Shown one piece after another: positions 44,501 to 56,780 of a DNA stretch of 60,000 bases. The notes below the pieces were generated by a model. It saw only the letters and a list, made by a program, of their open reading frames with translations. It was not told the origin of the DNA and did not search any database. How positions within the stretch are numbered: the first letter of the stretch is position 1; each line of letters begins with the position of its first letter. Location: assembly GCA_905221605.1 (NCBI GenBank), contig CAJNDS010002562.1, positions 1-60,000 on the forward strand. Reading direction: 5' to 3'. This stretch comes from Symbiodinium natans. Lineage: Eukaryota; Sar; Dinophyceae; Suessiales; Symbiodiniaceae. The translations under genes and the position numbers were made by a program.

Positions 44501-47500
44501 CCGGTGTCTCACATGCCTCGGCAGGTCAAAGATGGTGAATGGGGTTCGCTGTGTCTTGGGGTCCCGCTTGCTCTCTTGTAAAATCGCCCACGGAAAACGA
44601 TGCACATGTGTGTAATAGATCGGGGCGGCCGCCAGGTATTCCGGCTGAAGGTCCAGTTCTCTAGCAAGCATTATCGAAAATTCACTGGGCCCACCATGTT
44701 TCATCCAGGAGAGTGGCCTTCGCAGGTGTGGAACAGCTTTCATCGTTCCATTCGCCTGTTGTCGTTGTCGTCCAATGTCCCATGCACTGTACTCGTCAGC
44801 AAATCGAACACTGGGTTTGATCGCATGTGGTTGTCTATGCCATGCTCCTCCTGCAGGGTGATTCTGTCCAAGCATAGCATCGTCAGCCCCTGTTGCATCC
44901 CATATACAGGCGGCTTCGTCCTCCCATCGGGTCAGCAAAATGCTGTCATGGAAGCGTATTCTTTGAAAAAGGAAATCCTCGTCATCATCATCTTCTGTAA
45001 CGATGCGAGGATCTCGCCAGAATGTGTGCACTGGATCACATGCACATCCGTGTAGAGCAACTTCAAACGCCAGCTGAATCCCGCATAGCTGGGCGTGCCA
45101 GTTGTCAATGTAGTCTGCCGCTGCCTGGATACTGTGCTTCCAGGTGGGCTGTTGCCTGAGCAGTCCCGACCGGCTCGTACTCAGGCCTTGCGAGGGGGCG
45201 TCTGGTCTGTCGCCGCCTTCTTTCCTTCCGGTGTCGCCAGATCCACAACACCATCCACCTCTTTGCTTCTCCTCCTCCGTGGCGTTCTTTCTCGATCGCT
45301 CTTGTGCATCTCTTCGGCTTCGGCTTTGCTTTTCTGCATCAGCGCTGTGATCTGTGCTGTCTGTGCAGTAATTTGATCCTGTTGATCTTGATGCCTCTGC
45401 CGTAGTTCTGCTTCTTCCTCCACCAATTCCGACATGTGTGCATCTGCATCCTCCAGCATCTGCTCCTCGGTCAACTCCACCTCTGTATCCTCCGCCGCTT
45501 TCTTTAGGGCCAAAGATGCTGCTGACAGGGTCTGCGTCCATGTCTGCTCTGCCTGGTGGAAAGCTTTGATCGTCTCCAATCTTTCTGCCGACTGGGTATT
45601 CCATACATCCAGTAGATTGGCAATATATCCATCCCAGGCATGACAGAATTGTGCACGTTCTTCTTTGACCTTTTGAAGGCTTCTTTGGGCCGCCACCTTC
45701 TCCGCGACCAACTTGTGCAATTTTTTGCCCTGTGCTCGATGGTCTTTGGAAGATAGCACTCCGATTTGTTCTTGAAGGCCTTGAGGCAGTTTTGCCACAT
45801 CCAGGTGGGGCAGTAACGCTTCCAACAGGGCTTTGTCCTCCTGTCCAGCATTGCTGTCTGTACTCGATCCTGGTGTCGTTGTCGGCTTTGGCATCGGTGT
45901 CATCGTGGAACTTGGTGGCTTTGGCAGGCTTGCTGTTGATGGCATCGGTACTTGCATCTCTTGTCCTTTTGGCCATTCTTGTCCTCGTCCTGCCTTGCCC
46001 TTCTTTCCATTTTGCTCCTGTCCCTTGCCTTTGCCGCCTCCTTTGGATCCAGGTTGACGACGTGGCGATTTTGGCCACCTCCTTGGTGAGGGATCTCTCC
46101 ATCGTCCACGGTTTCCTTGCCATGGGGCCTTCGTGCTCTGCGAAGAGTATGTCTGCCATGGTGTACCACACGCTTGGCAGAAATTCGCCGTGCTTTTGCA
46201 CCATTGTGCGCATTTCCCACATTGCCACGATGCCATACTGCTCAATGCCTCGGTATTGAGTTGTAACTTGCGCCTGGCTTGGGCAGGTAAGGTACTGCCC
46301 GAGTGATGTTGCTCCAGAATGGCCGCTGCTCGTCGCACCTGTGCACTCTTCACTTCCTTTCCAAGTAAGAATGCCAGCAATAGAGCTCTCGATTGTGTGC
46401 GCTTCTTTCTTTGCAGTCTGTGCCACGCTGGCTCCTTCAAGCTCCCTTTTCTCAAAGTGGGTATGCTGTACTGCACCACTGTAAGATCCCAACAGTGTCA
46501 GCAAAAAGAGAAAACTCATGCACTGATATCCAGGGATGTCCTTGCAGTGTCGGCCCAAAGGCAGCGAAACAGCAGGTGTCACCAGATCGGCTCTCGGCAG
46601 CGATCCTCCAGATATAGGCAAACGTCGCGGGTGTTCTCGCACCACACTATGGGTCACGGCACGAAAGGGGGACTGACTAAGCAGAAACTACCCCTGGGCC
46701 GAAACACCTAGGGTTTGGGGTTTAGGGTTTGGGGTCCCTTAGGGTTAAGCCCTAAACTCTAAACCTTTAAATGCCCTTAAGGGACGTGGCTTTGAGGCTG
46801 CTGCCAGGCCACCGGACCTGGAAGCAGCCGCGCACCTGGCAGAAGCCCTTTGCTGGGCATCCGCCCAGAATCAGGGTTTAGGGTTTGGGGCTAGGGCTTA
46901 AGGCTTGGGGCTTGCGGCTTGGGGCTTAGGGCTTAGGGCTTGGGGCTTAAGGCTGAAGGCGTGCCCTTCCATCATCCCCCAAAATTATTCACAACCAGGG
47001 CTCTAGAGAAAGCAAAGTGGAAAGGCAGCATTTTTGCCCCACATCGGCGCTTTGTTTGGATCGGGGAGGGAGCAGCGGGCTCAAATATGGGAAGGGTATA
47101 ATTTCATGCTGATAACTATCGTTATTCATCATTGCTATCTTGCGTTCTATATGAAAGCCTTACCAGTACAAATATTGCAGGGTTTTGGGGGCCTTTTGCA
47201 GTGCTCAGAGCACAATCGGCGCCTCAGGGACTCCAGAAGGCATCGGGAGTTCCTCCGGCAGGCGCCGCGGACCAAGTGGCGCAGCTGGAGCGCCGAAGCG
47301 ACGACGGGGACCCCACCGGTGAGGCTGCTGACCACGGCGTCGGAGACGCCGTGCGGGATCAGCTGCTGGTGCGTGGAGAGCTGCAGATGCTGCAAGGTGA
47401 CTGGGTCCATGTGAGCTTGGGCACTTCGCAGCATGCGCTGGACCATCTCCTGCAACTGCGCAGGGAGCTTGATGGGCGCGTCAAGCATCACCCGCCTCCA

Positions 47501-47964
47501 GAACTCGCACACATCCGTTTCCAGCCGCTGGCTGATCTCCACCATGATGCTGAGGGCGCTGACGCTCACCGGTGCTGCCGCCGAAAGCTGCGAAGCGCAG
47601 TCCAGCGCGCTGCGCGCCGCCGCGAGCACGCGTCGGGCGTTGGGGAGCCAGCCGGCGCCCATCGCATCGAGAGTCTCGACGCAAGGATGCAAGATGGAGC
47701 AGGCGTGGTCTGTGACCAAGTGCATCAGCTTCGCCATGTCGGATGCAACCAGATGCTGCTCTTGGCCTCTCCTGGGTCTTGTTTCCGGGGCCAGCGGTAC
47801 ACGGGAAAGCATGAGAAGACATCTTGAAGCCCAACTCAACCCAACTTTGACACACATACACAAACTGCTAACATCCATCACCACCCTAACAAGAGCAATA
47901 ACAGTGGCAACAATCTAGCAATGACAACAGCAGTAAAAACACACACACACACACACACACAGAG

Positions 47965-48003
<39 letters not shown>

Positions 48004-51000
48004 GAGCGCAACAACAAACGACCCAAAACAGCAACAGGAAAAAATGAGAATGACAAAAAACGCAAGCTGCGTGTGCCCCCCACAAAGCCAGCCGAAGTCT
48101 CATGGAGCTCATGAAGCCCTCGAGGTCCCTGAGGCTTGCGGGCACCGCGGCCAGCTGCCGGAGCACCGCCTGCAGGGTGCCCTGGTGCCGCCACAGGAAC
48201 TGGTGGACCTCCGGCACCTGGGAGGGTTCAGGGTCTAGGGTTTAGGGTCTAGGGTTGAAGGTCTAGGATTTAGGGTTTAGGGCTTAGGGCGTAGGGCTTA
48301 GAGTTTAGGGGCTTAGGGTTTGGGTTGGTGGCATTCAGCATGGCTCTCAGCTACAGCGTCTTAGGTGTAGGGCCGGGTTTGGCTCTTACGCTGGCTGTCT
48401 CATGATCATCACGTTTGCTCTTCATGGGCCGGGGCACCCGCCAGCTCGCCGCCTGGTCCTGCAAAATGGGCCTCAGGATCCTGAGCTGCTCAGCCTGGGG
48501 AAGCGGCACCGCCGTCAGCTTCAACACCGCGAGGTCCTCCACGTAAGCCTCCCGGTGCTCCTGCAGCAGCTCCAGCCACTGCGTGGGGAGCGCGGCCTCC
48601 ATCGCGAGGCGGAAGTCCTCCAGCGCCGGGCTACTTGGCTCCGTCTCGTGCAGGCCGTGCTCGAAGAAGATGGCGCGGAATCCGTCCAGCTTGTCTGCGA
48701 AGAAGGCCGCGAAGGGCACGCGCAGCGTCTGCAAATGCTGCCGGTATGGGTAGCACTCCGAGCTCTCGGGCGGAGCCACACCCTGCAGTGAGACGACCTG
48801 CCTGCAGATATCGAACCAAGCATCACGCAACTCGCCCCCTTCCTGGTAGAACTTTAGCGTCTTCAAGGCGCAGAGGTTTTCAAGCTGCTGGATCCACATT
48901 GCTGCTGGACGCCGAATCTGCTGCCGCACATGCGCCTCGATGCAGTCGGCAAAGCTGGCATGGCCTGATGGAATGCTTTTGGGTCGGTCGCCTTGGGTCC
49001 CAGAACTCCTAGACCCAAAATCCCGAGACCCAAAAGCACCCCAATCCCGACCGAAACCCACCAAACCCCGAACGCCTGAAGAACCTCAGCAGGACTTCTA
49101 GCTCAATGGGGCCCTGTACTAAGGTGAGTTTTGGCGTTGTTTTTGGTTCCGTCCCGTGCCTGTGAGGAGCTGCATGTCCGTCACAACCTGAGGACAAGAG
49201 CATCTTTCTCCGTCTTGAGAGTCTTAGGCTTGAGGGTGCAGTTTACCCATTTACCCCCCAAAGCGCAAACCTGCTTCCTCGGTGCTAGGTCTAGGGCTTT
49301 TGGGTTAATGATTTGGGACTCAAGGGCTATCAAGGGGCAAGGGTTTATGGCTTAGGCGATGGACTTCATGTCTACACATTCACGGGCCTGTGCCGAATGA
49401 CAGATGCCACAAACCTAGACTACCCGATGAACGGGTTCAACATGTCTTGAAGAATTTCAGAACCTCGTCGAGCTCATGCAAGAACATCTCCAGTACGTCA
49501 TACCCATGCCCGTACTCTTGCGAGAACCACACACCCTGCACCTGCAACCCAGAGTCGTTGCACATAGACCCTTGAAGGCTTGAAGGATCCCACACATCCT
49601 TCATCGCCAAACCCTGGGTTCAGGTACATCCTGGGATTTTTGGGTTTGGGGTTTAGGGTTAGAACCCGAAACCCCAAACCCCAAACCCTAAACCCCAAAC
49701 CCTAAATCCCAAACCTGGCGTGTAGGGACGAAGATTTGGGGTTTTCGGTGCACGCCTGGTGCCACCACAGCTTTCCAAGTCTGCGGGACCACCTGCCACG
49801 CATGCTCTCGAGGCAGGTCTCCTTCAAGAGTGCCTGAGGTGCAGGGTTTAGGGTTTAGGGTTTAGGGTTCAGGGTTTAGGGTCTAGGGTCTAGGGTTTAG
49901 GGTTTAGGGTTTAGGGTTTAGGGTTTAGGGTTTAGGGTTTAGGGTTTAGGGTTTAGGGTTTAGGGTTTAGGGTTTAGGGCTACTGGCTGCAGCTTCAAGG
50001 CGCCAGCAGGCCGGGATCCTCCAAGATGAGTTGGCCGACATCCTTGACGTGCTCCGCAGCCTCCTTGGTCGGGGGATACTTGATGTACCAGAAGCACTCC
50101 TGGGCTCAGAGTCGGCAGGGTTTGGGGGGGTTTAGGGTTTAGGGTTTAGGGTTTAGGGCTTAGGGTTTAGGGTTTAGGGTTTAGGGTTTAGGGTTTAGGG
50201 TTTAGGGTTACGGGTTACGGGTTACGGTCATCCGGGGCTGAGCCAGCAGGCGTTTGAAGTTTTGGGATTTAGGGTTCAGGGGCCTTGGGGCCTCATAGGG
50301 TCTGGGATTTTAGGGGGGTTCGCCCCAGGGTTTCTTCGGGTTTTGGGGGGCTTTCGGCCTTCAGAAATGCAGCTGGGTTAGGGCTAGACTTACATATACA
50401 CATATGTTTCCAAAGTGTCGTGGTGTGTATTATTTAAGATCCAGTATTACATCCATGGAGGACGCTTCTGGAATGGAGGATGAATCGGAGAGGACCTGAT
50501 CTTGCAAGGGCCGTCCAGCATCGACGGCCCTACGCTGCAACTCACCCCACGAGCGCTGCCAAATCATTGGCATCTTCCTCCACATCCGGATACTCCTAGG
50601 AGGACTCCTGGGACTCAAAGCTACCTCCAAACTTTGCATTGCGGCATGCTCCTGGTTCAGGGCATCTCGTGTGATTCGCGCGCCATCCATTGAGCGGCTC
50701 AGCACAGTTGAGGAGTACTTGTACTTGCTGGAAAACCTGGGCAGGCTCAGGCTCAGTGGCCGCGCATCGGTGGTCCCCGTGCCTGTACACAGCCGCTGGC
50801 AGTATCATTCCTGTAGAGGCGTCCGTTTCGCACCGTTTCGCGCCATCGCCTTCCTCCACAGCTGCTATCTGGGAGGGTCTCTGCTTCCTTTGCCACTCTT
50901 CAAAACTGATATGGTGTCTGCTTGGCGTGCGATGTGTGGAAGCTTCAGCATTCTGAACCTGACTACTACGGCCGTGTGTAAATTCGCTGGTCTACGGTCT

Positions 51001-54000
51001 ACGTTACCTGGATTGTTGGGGAAAAAGAGGCTCATGCTGATTCCGGGATGTGCAGTTGTAACGACTGATGGACTTGCGATAAGTGCCGACAGGTGGCAGC
51101 AAGAACGCTCTTTAGCACGCGCTCGAAGTGCAGCGGGCCGGCATCATCTAGCAAAGCTTCCAAGGACAAGTTGACGCATTTGGGAATGTCCAGATCCTCG
51201 TCCTGCCAGTGATGCACACCCAGAAAATGGCAGCGAACCCCCCTCCCGAATCCTTTAAACCCTAGACCCTAAACCCTAAGCTGCAGGACCCTTAAGAGGG
51301 CTTAACGGCAACATGAGGCAGCTGTCCTTCACCACGAGCTGTTCCAGGAAGACCTAGCTTCACGAGGCGATGTGGAGCTAGCGCTGTTTAGAGCTTCGGG
51401 GTTTGGGGGAGCATGCGCCGGGTCGTCGGGTGCGGAATTTAGGAGCTGGAAGTCCTTAAGCTACACCCTCAACTAAACCCCATTGGCCCTAAGAAGCCAA
51501 TACCCCTAGTAGCCAAACTTGAATTTAGGTCTCGGATTCGGGCGAAGCCCTAAACCCTAAACCCCAAACCCTAAACCCCAAACCCCGAACCCCAAAACCC
51601 CAAACCCTAAACACGCTTTCAGGGCGCCTGCGCCCAGCCAGATTGGAAGTTCAGCCGGATGGACAGGTTCCGGGGTGCGGACCTGGGCCCGAAAAAAGCC
51701 GAGAGGCCCCGCAGCCCTCCTTTCCAAGAGAGGGTTTAGGGTTTAGGGTTGAGGGTTTAGGGTTTAGGGTTTAGGGTTTAGGTTTTTTAGGGTTTCGGGT
51801 TTTGTGGGTTTTGGGTTTTGGGTTAAGGACCACAGGTTTTGGGTCTAAGGATCTGGGGGCTTGCTCAGATCAAAAGAGGGTCCCTCGGATTTAAGGAATG
51901 TTCCCTCCTTAAGGGGTGGAGTCTCTAGGAAACTGCAGGCCCTGGCCAAGGGTTCGGGATGAGGGTTTAGGCAGTTTAGGGTTTATGTTTTAGGGTTTCG
52001 GGTTCAAGGAATGTTTAGGGTAAAGAGTTTCGAGATGAGGGTGTTGCAATTTCCCGAGTTGGGCTACCTCTTGGGTGAAATATAAGCCCTCTAAAAACCT
52101 CCACAAACCGCCAGGCCTCTAGGCCCCAACCAAGAGCCATCCCTTTCTCTAGGGTTTAGGGTTTAGGGTTTAGGGTTTAGGGTTTAGGGTTTAGGGTTTA
52201 GGGTTTAGGGTTTAGGGTTTAGGGTTTAGGGTTTAGGGTTTAGGATTTAAGGCTTTTACACCCCCAAGTAGAGGAGAAGATCCTCAAAAGGGAACCCGAC
52301 CTTCGGGCACTTCCCGGGGCCCTCACGGCGAAGGCGCCAGCACCTTCCGATTTCCGTGAAGCAGCAGCAGCGCCCGGCGATCACCTGCGGGGCTTAGGCT
52401 TTGGGGCTTCTGCGGGTTTAGGGTTTAGGGTTTGGGGTATAGGGTTTAGGGTTTAGGGTTTAGGGTTTAGGGTTTAGGGTTTTAGGGTTTAGGGTTTAGG
52501 GTATAGGGTTTAGGGTTTAGGGTTTCTCTTTTTTCTACGGGGGAAGGGGGGGGGGGGGAGGGGGTCTCTTTAAGAAACCCTGTGGGGGGGGGGGGGGGGG
52601 TGGTGAGGGTGCTGTAAGGGTTTGTTGTCAGTTGCATGGGCTGTGGGGGTTTCTTGAAGCCCCTTAGCTCATTTTCACATGCCCCTACTAGCCCCCTAAG
52701 CCCTAAACCCTCAACCCCAAAACCCTACACATTCAATCGCCTTAAAACCTCAAGTAGGCCCCTTCACCCCAACCCCGAAACCCTAAACCCTCAACCCTAA
52801 ACTCCCTAAACCCTAAACCCGAAACCCTAAACCCTAAACCGCATAAACCCTTGCCCCGACCTGGCAGCTGGCTGTACACGCGATGGCGCACGAGCTCCAC
52901 ATGGGGGGAGTGCGCTCGGCATTGCAGCACCAGCCTGGATATTTTGGGGGGTTTAGGGTTTAGGGTTTAGGGTTTAGGGCTCAGGGTTTAGGGCCTAGGG
53001 TCTAGGGTTTAGTGCTTAGGGTTTAGGGTTTAGGGAGCTAGGATTAAGGGGACCCTTGGGGATATAGACCCTTTGAATACGACCCTGTTTAAGAGAGCCA
53101 GAAGAGGGTTAAGAAGGGATCCTTTCTAAGGGCCCCCTCATCCTACCTAGGTTGTTTGGGGGAGTTTGGGAGGTTCGGGTTTCAGGGTCGAGGGCTCATT
53201 CAGGGCCTACATAGCTCGAAGGGGCAACTAAGCCTTAATAAGCCTTGCTGTGATCTGATGGCTCCATGTCACTACACTGGGTGTGGGCAGGTTTGCAAAG
53301 AAGGAAGATCCTAAACCCCAAGCCCCAAGAAAAGAAAGATGCCAAAAGAACAGGGGCCTAGGAGCACCGAGCCCGGAGGAAGCTGCCTGGCACCGAACTC
53401 CTGCAGCTTCTTCTCGAGGTCCAACTCGGACGTCAAGGCATCCACTGCCACGCACAGGAAGCCAGGGACCAGCCCCTAAGCCAGGGAATCCAGGGTGTTT
53501 AGGGCTGAGGATTGCGGATTGAAGTTTCGGGGTTGGGGTTTGGGGTTCCAAAGTTCAGCTTGAAGTTGCAGTAGCGTCTCATTTAAGTGTTGGAGCTTCG
53601 GGTTTCTTAAGTGGAGGGTAGGACCTCAGCTTCAACCCAGAAGCCTAAACGTCACATAAGGAACGCTCCTTAACTAAGGTGCATTCGTAGCCCTAAACCC
53701 GAAACCCCAAACCCAAACCCTAAACCCCACTTAAGGAACACGCCCGCGCCTCCAAGAGCTCGGGCAAGTTGAGATGTAGCGGGGACATGGTGGTTACCAC
53801 AGCAAAGCGCTTCGTGGGCGGAGCCTGTGGTGGGACGGGCTGCTCCCAGCCTGGGCTGCTGCTCAGGAAGTGGGGTTTGGGGTTTAGGGTTTAGGGTTTA
53901 GGGTTTAGGCTTTTGGGTTTTGGGGTTTAGGGTTTTTGGGGGTTAGGTTTAGGGTCTAGGATGTAATCTCAGCTACCGAGAATAGAGGATTGCCATTTTT

Positions 54001-56623
54001 CAAACTCTGCAAGGGTTTTTTTATTGATAACTTGAACAAAGAAGCCTTTAAATGGTTAACCACTTGCTTAAACAAGAAACTACATACAGAAAACACACAA
54101 TTTCAGACGTAAATACATAAACACAGAAATACATAGCTAACAAATACATAAAAGAATACATAAACAAAAAAACAGTTTGACAATTAAGTATATATGTATA
54201 TTATGACATGCGAACTTGATTATGATTGTAAAGTTCCGTATTTAACAGCAACCTCGGAGCCGTTTGCCTTGATCCACTCGGGCAGCGACCGCGGTTGCTT
54301 GAAGAAGTGCTCCCTCCATTCCTGGTTGAGGGTTGCGGGTTTAGGGTTTGGGGTTTGGGGTTTAGGGTTTAGGGTGAGGGCTCCCTCCACTCCTGCGCCA
54401 GCGCCTGATTTACCCCGGCCATCTCCGAAAGTTCCGTCGCCCGAAGCATGCCGTCCGTGGTGGCCACGGCAACCAGTCGAAACCAGCAGTCCCGCTGCAG
54501 CTGCAAAGGACTGTCGTAGCTGCGCTTGGCTTCTGCCGCTTCCTTAACTCTTCCAGGAACCTAAACCCTTAACAGTAAACCCCAAAACCTAAACCCTAAA
54601 CCATAAACCCTGAACCCTAAACCCGAACCAACTAAAGTTGTCTCAAGGCCGTCCAGCTTCGGCCGCAACATGAGCCACCAGCGAAGCGGCCGTCTCAGGG
54701 CCCCAGCCCACAAAGAGGTCCTCTACCTGGGCAACTCTTTGAAGGTGTGGACTTCTTTTCGTGGAGGTTTAGGGTTTAGGGCTTAGGGTTTAGGGTTTAG
54801 GGTTTAGGGTTTGGGGTTTGGGGTTTGGGGTTTAGGGTTTAGGGTTTAGGGTTTTGGGTTTGGGTTTTGGGTTTTGGGTTTTTGGTTTTGGGTTTTGGGT
54901 TGGGGGGGGGGGGAGGATTCCTTCCATGACACGTAGTGTTGTGGGTTTTAGGGTTAACGGGTCCCTTCTATAGCACGGAGTAGTATACCCAAAAAAGGAC
55001 CACGATTTGGAGAACGGGCCGCCTGGGTGGTTGTGAATCAGTTGGCGAGGTTGCGGACAAACTGCACAGCCTTCTGCTGGACTTCATCGGACATTCCCGC
55101 CTCGATGCCAACCTGGGCTGCTGCTAACTATTAGATAGGCCGGGATGTTCCTCCTTATACAACAATCCGTAGTAGGGATTACAATCGGGGGTACTATAAT
55201 GCCTGGTAAGGACTGAGAGTATAAGGGGGAAGAGCCCAATGGATAGGTGGCAAAAGCAGCGTGCTCTTGAATATAAGATGCCACACTGAGGGCTTCCGGC
55301 TCGGGGCTAAATCGGCTCATGGTTTGTTTTGTCTCTTCGGTTTTTGGCTTAACGTTCTTGCGGTATTGGGGGCTAAGAATTTCGTGGCGTTGAGGATTTA
55401 GGGTTTTAGTCTTTTTGGTTAGTCTGCGACCCAAAGCCCTACACCACCCAAACCCCATATCCGGAAAAACCTCCAAAGCCCAAATCCGAAAACCCTTCAA
55501 ACCTTAAATCCTAAACCCCCCAAAAAAAGAAAGCTAACACCTTAAGACCTTAAACCCACCCCCCCCCCCCAACAAGAAAAAAAAAACTAAGACCTTCAAG
55601 CCTTCAAAATCCACAAAGGCATCCCACAAACGAGCCCAGGCAGCGCAGTGCTTCTCGAACCGGTTCAGGAAGGCGGCATCCAACTTCTCCTGGGCTGCCA
55701 AAAGGTTCAGGGTTCAGGGTTCAGGGTTCAGGGTTTAGGGTTTAGGGTTTAGGGTTTAGGGTTTAGGGTTTAGGGTTTAGGGTTTAGGGTTTAGGGTTTA
55801 GGGTTATTTTCCGTATCCTGACAGTCCTGTGTTGGGATTATTCTCGTACCCCCTACTATAAGCCCTATTAAGGACTGTATACGGGGGAACATCCCAAGCT
55901 ACATTTCGTAGTGGGGTAAAGATGGGAAATTTTGCACGCAGGAGGGCTGGTTTGCCCGCAAGCATTCCTTCAGAGACAATGTTATCTATAGATTTCGGAT
56001 TTAGGCTCTCTTCGGGGAATGAATGAGAAAAGACGTGCATGCTTTGAAGCACGACTTTAAAAAGCCCCCCCCCCTTTTGCACACAGAACGCTCGGGAACG
56101 GGGGGTCGAGAAAACATCACGTTAAGACTCGAGTGTGCATCCTACAGGGGGTTCTGGGGAGTTCTCGGTCCAGTCTGCACCCTGGGATGCGCACTGGATG
56201 TTTACTCGACCCGGCGCGTGTCGAAAAAAGCGCCGTGTTTTTCGACTCCAGTGCGCGCCCTAATTTTTTATCTTGCAACTCAATGTTTGTCTAAAGCCTT
56301 CCCATGTGTTTTCTTTTTTAGGGGTTTGTGGTTGGTTATATTTTTTGGGTTGTTATGTAAAAAATGGCAGTTTCTTTTTGTCCATGTTTTCATTGGGTTG
56401 TTTATGTTACCCTTGTAATAGCCAACTCATTCGGTTTCTTGTTGAGCTTTGAGCTTTGGTTTCTCGTTTAGGGTTTAGGGTTTAGGGTTTTGGTTTTAGG
56501 GTTCAAGGCTGTTTAGGGGTTTAGGGCTCGGAGTTCAGGGTGTTGACCTTTGGTTTCTCGTTTCTGGTTTAGGGCTTAGGGTTTAGGGTTTTGGATTAGG
56601 GTTTAGGGTTTAGGGTTTAGGGT

Positions 56624-56655
<32 letters not shown>

Positions 56656-56692
56656 GGTTTAGGGTTGAGGGTTGAGGGTTGAGGGTTAGGGT

Positions 56693-56780
<88 letters not shown>

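Larger units (their letters stand above)
37932..46708 (-). mobile_element. Non-LTR (LINE-like) retrotransposon inserted in telomere-like repeat
   Basis: 8,777 bp, minus strand, inside intron 25 of the RNF213-like gene. Identical 15-bp telomere-like sequences abut both ends (37917-37931 and 46709-46723). It carries ORF1 (Gag-like), ORF2 (RNase H, endonuclease, reverse transcriptase) and ORF3 (C2H2 fingers). The 3' untranslated tail is only about 55 nt, has a 10-bp palindrome and no poly(A). Catalytic residues of endonuclease and reverse transcriptase look intact and the big frame is unbroken, so the copy appears young. Confidence 0.9.

Noticed and set aside
45185-46657. N-terminal 490 codons of the 2,615-codon frame as a real part of ORF2
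   Set aside because: Composition (S/R/G/T-rich) looks like a shadow of ORF1, whose own frame has a zinc ribbon and coiled coil. The start at 46657 is GTG, not ATG. The unusual openness is reported as a finding.
55047-55112. Dynein light chain LC8 first exon (MSDEVQQKAV)
   Set aside because: Phase-continuous with exons 7 and 9 of the RNF213-like gene, and no further LC8 sequence nearby.
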